From Botryosphaeria dothidea (taxonomy: Eukaryota > Ascomycota > Dothideomycetes > Botryosphaeriales > Botryosphaeriaceae): DNA of 64,000 bases. A program made the position numbers and the translations under genes. Below the pieces are notes generated by a model that worked only from the letters and a program-made list of their open reading frames with translations, was not told the DNA's origin and searched no databases. Positions 1-10,814 of this stretch are shown piece after piece. Where the stretch lies: the NCBI GenBank assembly GCA_011503125.2, contig WWBZ02000040.1:2294001-2358000 (forward strand). The letters are read 5' to 3'. Positions within the stretch are counted from its first letter, which is position 1. Every line of letters begins with the position of its first letter.

Positions 1-963
1 CCATCAGGCACCTACTCCGACATGACGCGGCTCGCGAATGAGCTTGACTGCGGGTGCGCGCATGAAGGACCGACATTGGACCAACCGGCAGAGAGGCGAT
101 GGAGTGGTGATGGATGGGAAGAGCCCGGGACGCGGTGTCGGCGTGGCCGGCGGGCGGCAGCAATGTAGGTCGTCCTGGCCTATCTCGGGGCCGAGCCGAA
201 AAAGGAAGCTGGCGATGGATGGCGCCGAGAGGATTTCCGTGAAATGGGCAGGAGATGCGGGCAGGGTGTTGGTGGTGGTCGGGGAAGGTGATTCGTCGGA
301 TGTCTTGTGATCGGCTGTTTCAAGTCTAGGGGGTCCATCCTGACGCCCGCTCTGTCCGCGGCACATGGGGCCAGCCGGGGTTTTCAATGCTTTGCGTCCT
401 TAAATCGACCTGACCTCTATTTTCTAGAAGCTTTAATTACTTCCCCACCTGCAAGGAACGCTTACCCCGCCGGCACAACCCCCAGAAGGAGCTTCGCGGC
501 TGGTCATTCGTTTCATACCCGGGCTAACAATGCTGCAAGAGTCAGGCGCTATAGGGACACTAAAGAAGCCTCTCACCTGCTCTATTCACCCGGATCCTGC
601 TGTCGACAATACATGCGGTCTTAACGATGGTCCTTATTTACGCGAGCGTGCTGGAAGAACAATGACTCAGGAAAGCAAACTGAAATACAGATCAATTGGC
701 TTCGCGAAAAAAATCAAAAAGCAAACTGGCAAATGAACAATCACATGCGGCGGGCAAGGGTATCTCACGTTGTCTGCCCACCTCCGCCCGCGGGTCTGGG
801 ACGCCGCATACGCAACCGAAAGCAATGGCAAACGGAAAAAAATGCAACCAAGTCACAAACCCCGAAATAATCCGACCAACGCCGAGGAGAAAGAAGCCGA
901 CACCGAGCCTGTAGGATGCGCACAATTGAAATCGTCAATCGAGAGGTGGCGAATTGGCTTTTG
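1..963. other. Non-coding stretch, no gene recognised
   Basis: Only short overlapping reading frames without family resemblance are open here on both strands. The right end is presumably the 3' untranslated region of the minus-strand zinc-finger gene that ends at 964. I see no RNA gene or repeat. Confidence 0.5.
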
Positions 964-2075
964 CTACTCTCTGCCCTTGCTTCTGCCGCCTTTCCGCTTG
1001 GGAATATCTTGGACATGGAAGTTCCTGAGATGCTCCACAAGGTGGTCTCTCCTCGTGAACCCATTCTCTGCCTTTCTTGGACAGCCCCTTCGGGGACAAG
1101 CAAACTTTTCCATGTCCTCCTTATGATGAACAGTCGTCATATGCCGCATCAAATCTGCATGTCGCTTAAACCCCTTCCTCTCAGCGCACTCGGGTTGTTT
1201 ACATTTCCACTTTCTGTCCGGCTCATCGTTTCCCTCTGGCCCGGAAGGTGATGGTGGCGCTTGGGGGTCAGGAGTAGGCGAACTTGCCGAACTTTGTTCG
1301 TCCTCGCCTTCCGCCTGCAGGTACGGGCTTAAATACGGCGACGTTGCAGCTGAAAAGGCGTATCCTGAATCTGCCTGATCACCAGCTGAGCTCACAGAAC
1401 GGGAAATATGGGTGTAATGGCTTTCTTGTGGTGCATCAACCCTGAGTACCGGTGTTTCACGAGGATAACCTTGTGTCCCGTGTGTAGATTGGGCGTACTG
1501 CGAACGACCCATAGATGTTTGAGGGGCATAGCTATAGTACTGTTGTGGCACACGCCCATCTGAGTACGCCTCACGCCAGTTCTGGGCACCTGTTGCCATT
1601 GACGAACCTGTAGCATACTGCTGAGCTGCGGCAGGTGTATTCTGAGATGGATAATTGTCATAGACATGCCTCGATATATTCCGGTAGTTGTTGCGATAGT
1701 CATCTGTGGCATGGACACCGCTTCCAGAGTACGGGACGGAGTGAAAGTTCCACTGTGGGTCTACATCCTGGTTGCCATAGGCCTCTTCATTCCATTGGAT
1801 TGCATTCGTTCCCGTATTAGCCCAGGGTATACCGAGTGAAGATCCTCTTTGAGCCTCAGCATAACTTTGTGCGGGGCTATGGAAAGTGGAATCGGGGCAG
1901 TCTGAATACTCAGACGTGGACAGATGGTTGAAGTCTCCCGGATACTGCTCGTCGTAACCTGTCGGCCGGTCGCAGGGCCAGTGGGCGTACTAAGGCGGAA
2001 TAGTCAGACCAAATTTATGGAATTGGAATTCCGATGCGTGTCAGTTACCTGGCTGCCATTCCTATGGTAGGACAT
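964..2075 (-). CDS. C2H2 zinc-finger transcription factor
   Basis: Two exons, 2075-2049 and 1989-964, give a protein of about 350 residues. The 59-nt intron (2048-1990) has a GTAACT donor, a CTGAC branch point and a TTAG acceptor, phase 0. The first 240 residues are low-complexity and rich in Tyr, Ser, Gln and Asn, as in activation regions. Two C2H2 fingers lie near the C-terminus: the first begins WKCKQPEC and ends HMTTVHH, the second begins FACPRRGC and ends HLRNFH. A basic tail (KRKGGRSKG) follows and may serve nuclear import. A DNA-binding role follows from the fingers; the targets are unknown. It stands alone, with about 2.7 kb of non-coding DNA upstream, which is long for a fungal promoter and common for regulators. 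The start was chosen because it supplies the only ATG exon joining cleanly to the long frame. Confidence 0.85.
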
Positions 2076-4763
2076 CTTGAGGCGTAAAAGCACGGCTTTG
2101 GTCCTCGTTTGCTCGCCCCAAAAAAAGAAAGAGACGAAAATCGACCAACAGAATCGTTATCAGTCGATATGCACGAGATGGTGTGAAAGGAGATGCACGA
2201 GTGCCCGATATCCAGCCTTCTGCAATAGAGGAAGGAGTGCCCGAGGTTCTGCTGGGCTCTGGGGTTATGTAAAGGGCTTGAAGTAGATGGGATCATATAT
2301 TATAACGCTGATCCTCTCCCCCCAAGAAGTATTCACCGTGTGACTTATTCTCACCGCCGTTCTCATGCCTTTCCTTTTCGATTCCGCTGCCTGATACCTT
2401 GAAGTTCCCACATATGCTGAAGGCAACCGAGTCCCGGAGTCCAAAAGGGTGACGGGGTACGAAAGGTCGAATCGTAGGGCGAGCGAAGCGTGCGGGACTC
2501 AAAAGCTGATGGCAGTCCGGGATGTTGAAGAAATCAGAGTTCGACACGTTGCAGCAGCCTGGAGTAGAAGACCACGGACGAGGGCGCAGTCGTAATGTGG
2601 GCAGCTTCGACAGACTTGACTTGTTGGGGCAGTCAATGAACTAGTGGGTGGCTGTGGGCTAGCGTTTGTATCACATTTCCAAGTCCATTGATGACCCTGA
2701 ATTTTGACAGGGCGGATGAAAGCTTGGGTATCGATGTGGATGCGTTTGCACCTTTGACTGTGTGACGGTTGTCCTGGTAGGGCGACAGGGCGGGCGGATG
2801 CTCAGCCGGACTCAGCCACATGACGCCTGATGCGGGTCCGGAGTTCGGAGTCTTTCTTTCATTAGGCCAACGGGCGGTTCCTGGATCAAGATGGTGGAGC
2901 CAAGAGAGCTGCGGGAGCGGGACTTCTGGAAAGGGCGGCAACGTTGCAGTGAGCTGCAGGCTTAGAGTTGGCGCGTCAATCGGACTCGCCCGCCTCGAAA
3001 AAGATGCGGCTCTTTTTGCTGATGCATTTCTTATCACCGTGGGCTGGGCTAGGCAGCAGTCTGCATGCCGCCTAAACAGGAAAGGAAGCGGCGATTTTCT
3101 GCTGCCAGCGCGTGCTTGCCGGCGACTCCAAAATTTACGCGGACGCCTCATGGACTCTCGCCTCACGAATGAGAGGTCCATGGCGAGTTTGCTGGTGTTT
3201 CTTTCCGACCGCATTTGCGCACTGGGGATGCACTGCCACCGATCAGCTCAAGGCCCAGTCAACTGGACTCTGTCGCTGTAAGCCTGACTGCGGGACTTCT
3301 TCAGTCGTACTGGGATCAATGATGCAGCCGGGGTAAGCGAGGCTGACAGGAATCGAATTCTCTTCTGAACGTTGCCATTGCACTGGCACACGGCCCGTCC
3401 CGCACGTCGTATTGAAGGCTGCCTTGGAGTCTGCCTCGCGGTAGCAGGCAAAAGAACGAGGCGCAGTTCGTAAGGCAATGGTGCGCGCACTATTATCGGT
3501 CAGCTCTTTATAGCCTCACACCTCCATGTGAGCCATGTAAGATGTGCTGGCCCCGCATTTCTCGGGTGTCGCCTGCCGCTGCTATGAATGGTCCACGATT
3601 GCATCAGAGACAGCCTAGTTGCCTTATTGCCTTTCCGACCAACCCCTCACCCTCCCCGCTCAGCCATCCGCTGGCACGCGCACCAGACAGACCACCAAAG
3701 TCTAAGCCTGCGTCCACGCTGTGTAACGTAGAACCCCTTGCTTCGTCAAAAATAGCCAAGGCGATATACTGCAAGAGCACAACTACAATCTGGTACTCTT
3801 AGTAGAAGGCTGGCATATAGTCAAGTCACCCTGATATTCTCAGCCTTGCCCTTGCGCATGTCGTCCGATGCACGCCAAAGCACCACTCGTCTTTTGCCGT
3901 GTGCTTGCGCGATCACGATCGAAAGTGAGTCACCGCTTTGCCAATGCGGAAACCGTCGTCATCCGTGAACGGCAAAGAAGTAATGTCGAAGGATCTCTCC
4001 GCAAAAAGAGTTCTGACAACTAGAACAGAATGCCTGCAAACCTTTTGTCATTGGAAGCCTACCGTATATGCGGGGTGCCGCACGCTTGCTCAAAAAGTGG
4101 AGAACCAAAATTGCCGAGCCATTGAAAAGGCTGACGATTCAAACAATGATCAAAAAGATCTACACTCACATGGGAAGCTCTGCATGGATGCGGCTCTGCG
4201 CTGAACTACGGCAACAGGTCCGCTTCTAATGTCCTTGTCAGCAGTAGTAAGAACTCGGCACAGCACTCTTTCCCTCTTCGATGAACAGCTGTAGTAGCTC
4301 CTGGCCACTGAACTTTACAACTTTATACCTCATTGATCGTACTCGAGCTGGCGGTGATGGCATGTCGTCAGGCTGGCGGGCACGGGCCGCATGCAGTATT
4401 TCATTGGTCAGTCACATCGGCAGTGGCACGACGGAGCAGCCCAAGATTGGATAAGAGCCTTAAGGCTCCCTATCTCAATTTCCTGAATACTTTCGCAGAG
4501 ATTACTACAACCAGCTTAACTCCTCAGATCTCGTAATCTCACGAGGCCTGCCTTATCAGTACTCGTTGTTAACTGCCAGTGCCAAAGAAAACGCGGAAAT
4601 TCACCCTAACCACCCCTTCGAGCTATCACTCCTTGCAAGCTCACAGTCCAGAAGCGTGTCTAACTTTCATGCTGAGGGAACCATGCATGCGAGTAAAGAA
4701 CCAATGCCGACTATCGAAGGAGTATAGCCTTCAATAGCCAGTTTAACCGCGTTGTGTAGTGGC
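2076..4763. other. Long intergenic region upstream of the zinc-finger gene
   Basis: About 2.7 kb between the start of the zinc-finger gene and the 3' end of NOT3. Opposing frames at 2633-3214 (-) and 2820-3281 (+) overlap each other and resemble no protein family. Probably an extended promoter and 5' untranslated region for the regulator plus the NOT3 3' flank. No repeat or RNA gene was recognised. Confidence 0.5.
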
Positions 4764-6798
4764 TCAGAGGTCGTCCTCCAAGAATTTGTAGGCGAATTTG
4801 AAGTCCGCTTTCCTCCGGTTCATCCTAGTTTAGTTAGTGTACCTATCAGAATGTGAGAAGGACGGAATTTCACTGACCAGGTGCTCTCGTAATCGAAGAA
4901 TCGATACGTTCCCTGTTCATAGTCTTCTGTGATGGACTTGGGCTCTTCATGGCGCTGGAACCAGGTCTGGTATTGCTTGTGAAAGCGCCAGCTCTGTGAT
5001 TTCAGCGCCTTGGCGGCCAAGTACTGCTCGTAGGTGCCTTGACGGTAGTAGAAGGCATAGAACAGGGAGTCAGTATCGACGCGAGAATACAACCTAGGAT
5101 CATCGAAGATGGACAACGGCTCTTGTGGGTAGTGAGCAGGGGTGTAAGGATAGGGATTCTGAGGCCTGTAATGGCGTGGCTTTTCCGCATCGACCGACTC
5201 AGGATGGCTATTGTGGGAGGCTACAAGGAGGCGATCATCAACATGTGGGTTTGCTGCATCCTCCTTGGTGGCTTCGAAAGACTCCAGGAGATCTTGAAGG
5301 CTCGATGGCAAGTGGTACACCGACTCCTCTTCCGAAGGTTGCGCATGCTTGTCGCCATTGGTCAGCGGTTGATCAGCGGGCTCGACCTGTTTAGACGTCT
5401 TTGCCGGAGTGGCACTGCGCTTTTCCTGCGCAGGAGTCGGCGGTATACTACTCGCTTCTGTACTTGCCGGTGCAGCACTGGAATGGCTGAGCGCCGGGGA
5501 CTTGGCGGTAATTGGTGTTGCGACATCCTGACTAGCAGCTGACGCGACCGGTGGCCGTTGATGGGAAGCATGTGATGTAGCAAGTTGAGCGTGGGAGACG
5601 GCAGGTGACGATGCAGCACTTGAACGCAGTGCATGGTTGGCATGTATCGCACCAGGTGGCGGAGGCAAGGGAGCGATGCCTAGGTTGTTCCTGTCGCTCG
5701 CAGCGGCAGCGGCTGCGGCTGACGCGTACTTCAGAGGTTCTCCGGGAGCTCTTGTAGGCAATGGCGCTGGTTTCATACTGCTCCCGCTTGTTCCGTTGGT
5801 AGTTGCTTGGGCAGGCGTATGCAAGGTTGATAATGTTGGTAACGGGGACTTGAGCTGTGTGGACGGTCTTCTTGCTGAGGCGGTCGAAGTCTCCGGGCCA
5901 ACCTTTGCCTTGCCTGAAGGTGGGCCAGCACTTCGGATGTTTTCTTCGTGGGTGTCGTCCTGTATAGATTGTGTGTCCTGCGATGAGACCTTGTCCATGT
6001 CCTGCGTCATGCCGAACAGATCTTCGCCCTCGGCAAGGTTCAGGTCGTCATAGAGAGAGTCGTCCTCCATGAAGTCCACCTCTTGGTTGTTCTCAACATA
6101 GTAGCGGATGCTTTCCTCGAGCTCCTTGACCTGCTCGACCTCTACGCCGTCATTCTCCAGTGAGCGCCGCACCAATTCCAGCTTGCCTATATGCCATTGA
6201 TGCCGTTCGGTCTGGCGTTCCAGTTCGGCTATCCGTTCTGCCTTAGCGGTATCCTTCTTGCCCTTCTTGAGACCGGCTTGTAATGTAGCGGCTTCAGCCT
6301 CGGTGGTCTCAACCTGGCGTTCGAGCTCCTCGACCATGTTGGAGAGGAAATCGCACACCTCGACCTTCTCCTTCTCCTTCGGATCGAGCTTGGACGCTGC
6401 GGAAAGACCTTCTTTCGAGTATGCTTTCGTCTTCATCTCCTTTTCTACGGCCTTGAATTTCTCCATTTGCTGTGTCCACGTTAGCGACGCTATCGGGGCC
6501 GCAGGCTGGGCCTGGGGTTGCGAGGGTCGGCGGCGTGACGTACCGTCTCGATCAGCTTGCGCTGGTCGAGCAGCGGCTTCTTGTCCTTGATTTCATTGGA
6601 TGCTGCCCATGCCTTGATCTGATCTCGCGACCGCTGCAGCTTCTTAATCTCCTTCTTGAGCGCGTCCTCCAGCTTCTCCTTCTGCGCGGGGTTGGTGGAT
6701 TGTTGTAGCTTGTCGTAAATGCCCTCGAACGCGGCGACGCCTTCTGCGACCTTCTTAAAGCATCGGTCGATCTCTTGTGCGAGTTTGCGCGCGGCCAT
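4764..6798 (-). CDS. NOT3: CCR4-NOT transcription complex subunit NOT3/NOT5
   Basis: Three exons (6798-6544, 6469-4878, 4824-4764) encode about 635 residues. The introns are 74 nt and 53 nt, the second with an ACTAAC branch point. The N-terminal 230 residues are the coiled-coil Not3 domain (starts [17 protein letters not shown], with the family motif KAYSKEGL just after the first splice). The middle is Ser/Pro/Ala-rich linker. The C-terminal 100 residues are the NOT box ([20 protein letters not shown], ending [11 protein letters not shown]). The last exon supplies the conserved [11 protein letters not shown] end; without it the frame runs into an unrelated tail. In the family this subunit anchors the NOT module of the CCR4-NOT deadenylase and links mRNA decay to translation and transcription. 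Filamentous fungi usually have one NOT3/NOT5 gene. It shares a 474-bp divergent promoter with the deacylase gene. Confidence 0.96.
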
Positions 6799-7272
6799 GG
6801 TGTCTGTCGGACAGCCTCGCCAGGGCTAGCGGGGAGCGGAGTGGGCGACGCGGAGATGGAGTGTTTTGTGCGGGAGTCCCTCGAGCGGGTGGAGGGACAC
6901 GTATGGAAGCCGAGAGGCGTGTGCGTGCGAGCGGAGGGCGCGAGGCTGCGTGGTGTTGTGTCTGGAGCTGGGAGCAAACGGCCAGCCGTGTAGCTTGTCG
7001 GCGTTGCTGCAGGCGATCACACGTGACCTGCCTGGTTCGGGCGCGAGGAGTGGAAATCAATCCCCGGGGCCGACGCCGCCCAGACCATCCGCATGCCATC
7101 ATCACTTCCCCCCACACGCCCTCTCCGGACTTCAGACGACGCCCCTCGCCCTCATCATCTGCTAGCGTTGTCACCAAGCTTCCGTTGAGCGGTACAGCTG
7201 CTGCGTCCCTCTGCAGCCCAAGCTTGCGACGTGTCACAACCGCATCACGACCACACCAGCCGACGCAACACC
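6799..7272. promoter_or_regulatory. Bidirectional promoter NOT3 / DTD
   Basis: A 474-bp GC-rich space between two divergent housekeeping starts. It has pyrimidine-rich stretches toward the deacylase start and no clear TATA box. Confidence 0.6.
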
Positions 7273-8116
7273 ATGAAAGGTGACCCTCAGAATAAGCAAA
7301 CTTATGGAAAGCGTGCGCTGATTATAGCAGCTGTGCTACAACGCGTGAAATCGGCCTCAGTCACGGTCGATGGCAACCTCATCTCCAGCATTGGCAAGGG
7401 CATTCTCGTCTTTGTCGGCGTCGGCAAGGAGGATACGCCGAAAGAGGTCGAGAAGATGGCTGGCAAGGTGCTCACTATGCAGCTGTGGGACGACGACGAG
7501 GGCGGCAAGGTAAGAACGCCTTGTGCAGTACTTGCGGACTTCTTCACTAACTTCACGCCCAGTGGAAGAAGAACGTGAAGGACGTTGGAGGCGAAGTCTT
7601 GTGCGGTATGTCGCCTTCCTCCAGGTCACCGGCAGGAAATCCACTAATCCGACCGACAGTCTCGCAATTCACTCTGCTTGCATCCACAAAAAAGGGAAAG
7701 AAGCCCAGCTTTCACAGGTCTGCGCCAGAGCAGTTGGCTCGTGACCTGTATTCATCATTCTACAAGAAGACTCAAGAACTCTACGAAAAAGAAAAGGTCA
7801 AGGACGGCGTGTTTCAAGCTATGATGGACGTTGCACTAGTGAATGATGGACCGGTAGGTTTAGATTACCGTTGTGAGGACGAAGCGGTAAATCTCTCAGT
7901 GTTCTATTACACCTCTGCCGCCGACTTCGCGATTCCTTGCTGACTTGCTTTGTGTTCTACATCCAGGTGACCATCGAAATCGACTCAGATCCTCCCAAGA
8001 TGGATATTCCAGGCTCCACCGGGGAGGAATCTGACAGAGTGAAGCTAGAGGATCTCGTGAACAAGATGGACCGCATCCAAAAGGAGTTCAAAATCCCGGC
8101 CGAACTGCTCAAGTAA
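7273..8116 (+). CDS. DTD1: D-aminoacyl-tRNA deacylase (DTD family)
   Basis: Five exons: 7273-7279, 7331-7509, 7563-7605, 7660-7853 and 7967-8116, giving about 190 residues. The first exon is only seven bases (ATGAAAG), and the protein then reads MKAVLQRV as in the family. The two active-site motifs are present: SQFTLLA, and GPVT, the latter built across the fourth intron (NDGP|VTIEID). The enzyme hydrolyses D-amino acids, and glycine mischarged on tRNA-Ala, from tRNA in the cytosol as a homodimer. About 40 charged residues after the GPVT motif (ending FKIPAELLK) extend it beyond bacterial DTD. The first intron ends in a TAGCAG tandem acceptor, so MKAVLQ or MKAAVLQ may be made, and at 51 or 48 nt it contains no stop. 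Start ATG 7273 was chosen because the family begins almost exactly here. Confidence 0.95.
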
Positions 8117-10341
8117 TCAATTTGAGGATTCACGAGATCCTCTTGCGTCTTGCAACAGAAACTCGGCTATGGCCACGATGTTGGCGCATTGACCTGGAGG
8201 CATATCTGACTCAGTTGCTGCAAAGATCCATCACCTCCTACCTTATTCAGATTAGGTGGAGGCCCAGATCTGACCGTAGCAACGCTTTACAAACCGACCA
8301 TGTAATATGTTCGGCTTCGCCTTTTCACAAAGAGCATCGTCATGTCTAGACTTAGAGGAAGTCGGCAGAGGAGTTTCGTTCCGGAGGTAGAAAAGCCGAT
8401 CAAAAGAACAACTATCGCGCAACGCGGGATACACGCTCTTAGGAAGGATGCACTGCTCCGTCGTCTCCAATGAAATCAAAGGCGGCCTCCCACTTCGGCA
8501 GATCAACGACTTGCGTCTTTGCGAACGTGTGCCATTTGAACCCCACAATCTGGATGTGTACATTCACGGCCAAAGATTTCAGCAGAGACTTAATATCAGG
8601 GCCCCGAGCACTAGCCCTCAGGCATACCTTGGGCCACGTGGCGCAGCTATTTCTCTCACCTGATCTCGAAGGCTGTGTTTGTGACTCATTCTGCGCCCAG
8701 CCGCCGAATCCTTGGACTACAAGGAACAGCGATTGCTGTATCACGTTTTGCGGTTTGCGGAATGCTCGTCCGGGTTTGCGGCCTTTTCCATGAGGAAATG
8801 ACTTGCAGCCGCTCGGACTCACACCGCCCAGTTGAGCACACCCTGGATTCATTACGGAAGGATGCTGCAGCCGATGACTAGCACCAAATACGAAGACAAG
8901 ATCAGGACTGCTATGGAGAGCTGAAGCATTGATTTGAAAAGTTTTGTCACGAGAAACATACAATACTTGTATCCGGACGAATGCTTCAATTCCTCACAGA
9001 ATGTCTGACATGATATTTGTCTGGCTATTTCGTGTCCTCCACCAAATGTCAGCTGCAGCACCCCTTTGTATATATGGCAGATCTTTTAGATACAAAATTC
9101 TATGGGGATCAATATGTTCTAGTAATTTTCTCGTCATCTCAGATGACAGCAGCCTTGATTAAGACACATGCTGAGCTATTTTGTGTACATTCTACGTGGT
9201 CGGGAGGTGTCGAGGTCTGCCACGATGAATTATTCCAAATCTTACTACGGCGCACCCAAAACAACTCCACTTGACTTTGAATCGGAGAATGGAATCTGGC
9301 TTTCTTAGTCTTGCAAACCCGATAGGCCGCAGGAGGCTCGGGCCGATCAATTGATTGAGGCTGTGCGAGCAAGGAGACATCCCACCCATGTGGTAGCACG
9401 ACGGCTTCGGAGCAAGCTGCAGCTATGTTTCAGCCTCAGAAAAAGATTTTGCATTACTGAAAAGACCTACCATAAAATCCGTATCGGAAGTCATAAGAAT
9501 GGTAGTCTATACCTTGGTCCAAATACTTCTAGCAAACTGATACCCGTGAAGTGCGTCCTCTCGAACAGGCCTTCTCCCTGTGTGCCCCGCGAAGTCGCGA
9601 TACGTAAGTCGCACAAACCAGCCCGATAATGCCACACGGCGGCGAGACTTCACCAGGAATATGACTGAGTAAGTACAAGGAAGCTACATTTGAGTAAACG
9701 TCTCCTTCTTTCCTTTGCGTCAAGTGTATTATGCTCGCCCCACGTGCATTCAGTTTTCACCAAAGAAATGGACCGCACCCAAGCTGCCGGATCCGAATAA
9801 TACTCGGCGGAGTCACTGTACCCAAGCTTGTCCTCTTGCACTTTGTAAGCAGCGGCCTGGAATGGAATTTATCATGACGATCTTCCTCTGCATTGGTTCG
9901 TTGAGCTAGTAGGAGCATGGCGCTGTGGCCACCTCCGTGGAAGGCTCCATGGCCCTAGCTGCTGTCCGGCTGACTCCCGTGGCTGATCTGACGATAATTT
10001 CTGATTGGGTGCCGATCTAGAACTGTTCAGCTCGATCCCCGTGGCTTCATTTTTACCGCCAGTTCGCGAAAAGCTGTGCTCGGAAGCCACATCGCCTTCT
10101 CTCTGACTGGTTCATGATGCATCAGAGGGGGAATGTCAAAATGACACACGAAAAACCATTCTCTGTCTTATAAGAGGTCGAGCGTGTGCTCTATGGACTT
10201 GGGCGCTGAACTCCCCACGAAACGGATGCACTCATACCTTAACAATTTAGCCGGCACGTCATCGCATTCTCCATACATAGAAAACAATTGCTTCAACTCC
10301 GGATAATACTTTTTCTCGTTGCCACGAAGGGTATACTGACA
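8117..10341. other. Intergenic region, no gene recognised
   Basis: About 2.2 kb with only unconvincing short frames. It contains one copy of the hairpin element described separately (8911-8995). Nothing else was recognised. Confidence 0.5.
8911..8995. repeat. Hairpin element, copy A
   Basis: The left arm TATGGAGAGCTGAAGCATT (8912-8930) and the right arm ATCCGGACGAATGCTTC (8971-8987) are partly complementary (GAAGCATT against AATGCTTC). The same two arms recur with almost the same spacing at 36892-36978. The loop sequences differ. No coding potential. Confidence 0.5.
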
Positions 10342-10814
10342 ATGTCTGGCTCATGGACCAACCCAACCCCTTCGGCAAAACATCCACAGCCTTCAACACC
10401 CCATGTGTGCATCGGTGGCTTAGCCATCTCAACATGTCCTAAATGTGCCGGACACCCCCAAGGGTAAGTAGTGTCCAGATGACACGTCAAGATGCCCCTC
10501 TCCTGTTCAAAATACACTTACGTCAACGATTTCGCAGCTACCGCAACCCCATATGCCAGCAATGCAACGGTTGCGGGGTTATTACGGAGACCTGCCGTCA
10601 ATGCCTTCTCAACAACTCAATAAGCTCGTCAACAAACACTTCGCGGATGACATCTCCAGCAACCTCTTGCGGTAATGACAGCACATCATTCGAGCAGCGG
10701 ATGGCCAGGCGCGAATCTGATCTCTGTGGAACCGGAGTGGTTCATGAGGAAGATGAACCCGAGGACCAAGCTCGTCAGAAGAAAGATGCCCGAAACAAGG
10801 ATCAACCTTCCTAA
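10342..10814 (+). CDS. Small CxxC (DnaJ-like) zinc-knuckle protein
   Basis: Two exons (10342-10463 and 10538-10814) give about 132 residues. The 74-nt intron has a GTAAGT donor and a TTCGCAG acceptor. Spliced, the protein carries four CxxC pairs: CPKCAG, CQQCNGCG, and CRQC a few residues later, with the spacing pattern CxxCxG seen in the cysteine-rich zinc region of DnaJ and DnaJ-like folding factors. The N-terminal 20 residues are Ser/Thr/Pro-rich and the C-terminal 60 are acidic then Lys/Arg-rich. There is no signal peptide or membrane segment. A zinc-binding scaffold or protein-folding accessory is a reasonable guess, but no J domain is present and no specific family is recognised. The intron restoring a continuous cysteine pattern is the main argument that it is real. 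It has no close neighbour. Confidence 0.6.

Noticed and set aside
2633..3281. Overlapping frames of 193 (-) and 153 (+) codons
   Set aside because: They overlap on opposite strands, neither shows family motifs, and both lie upstream of the zinc-finger gene start.
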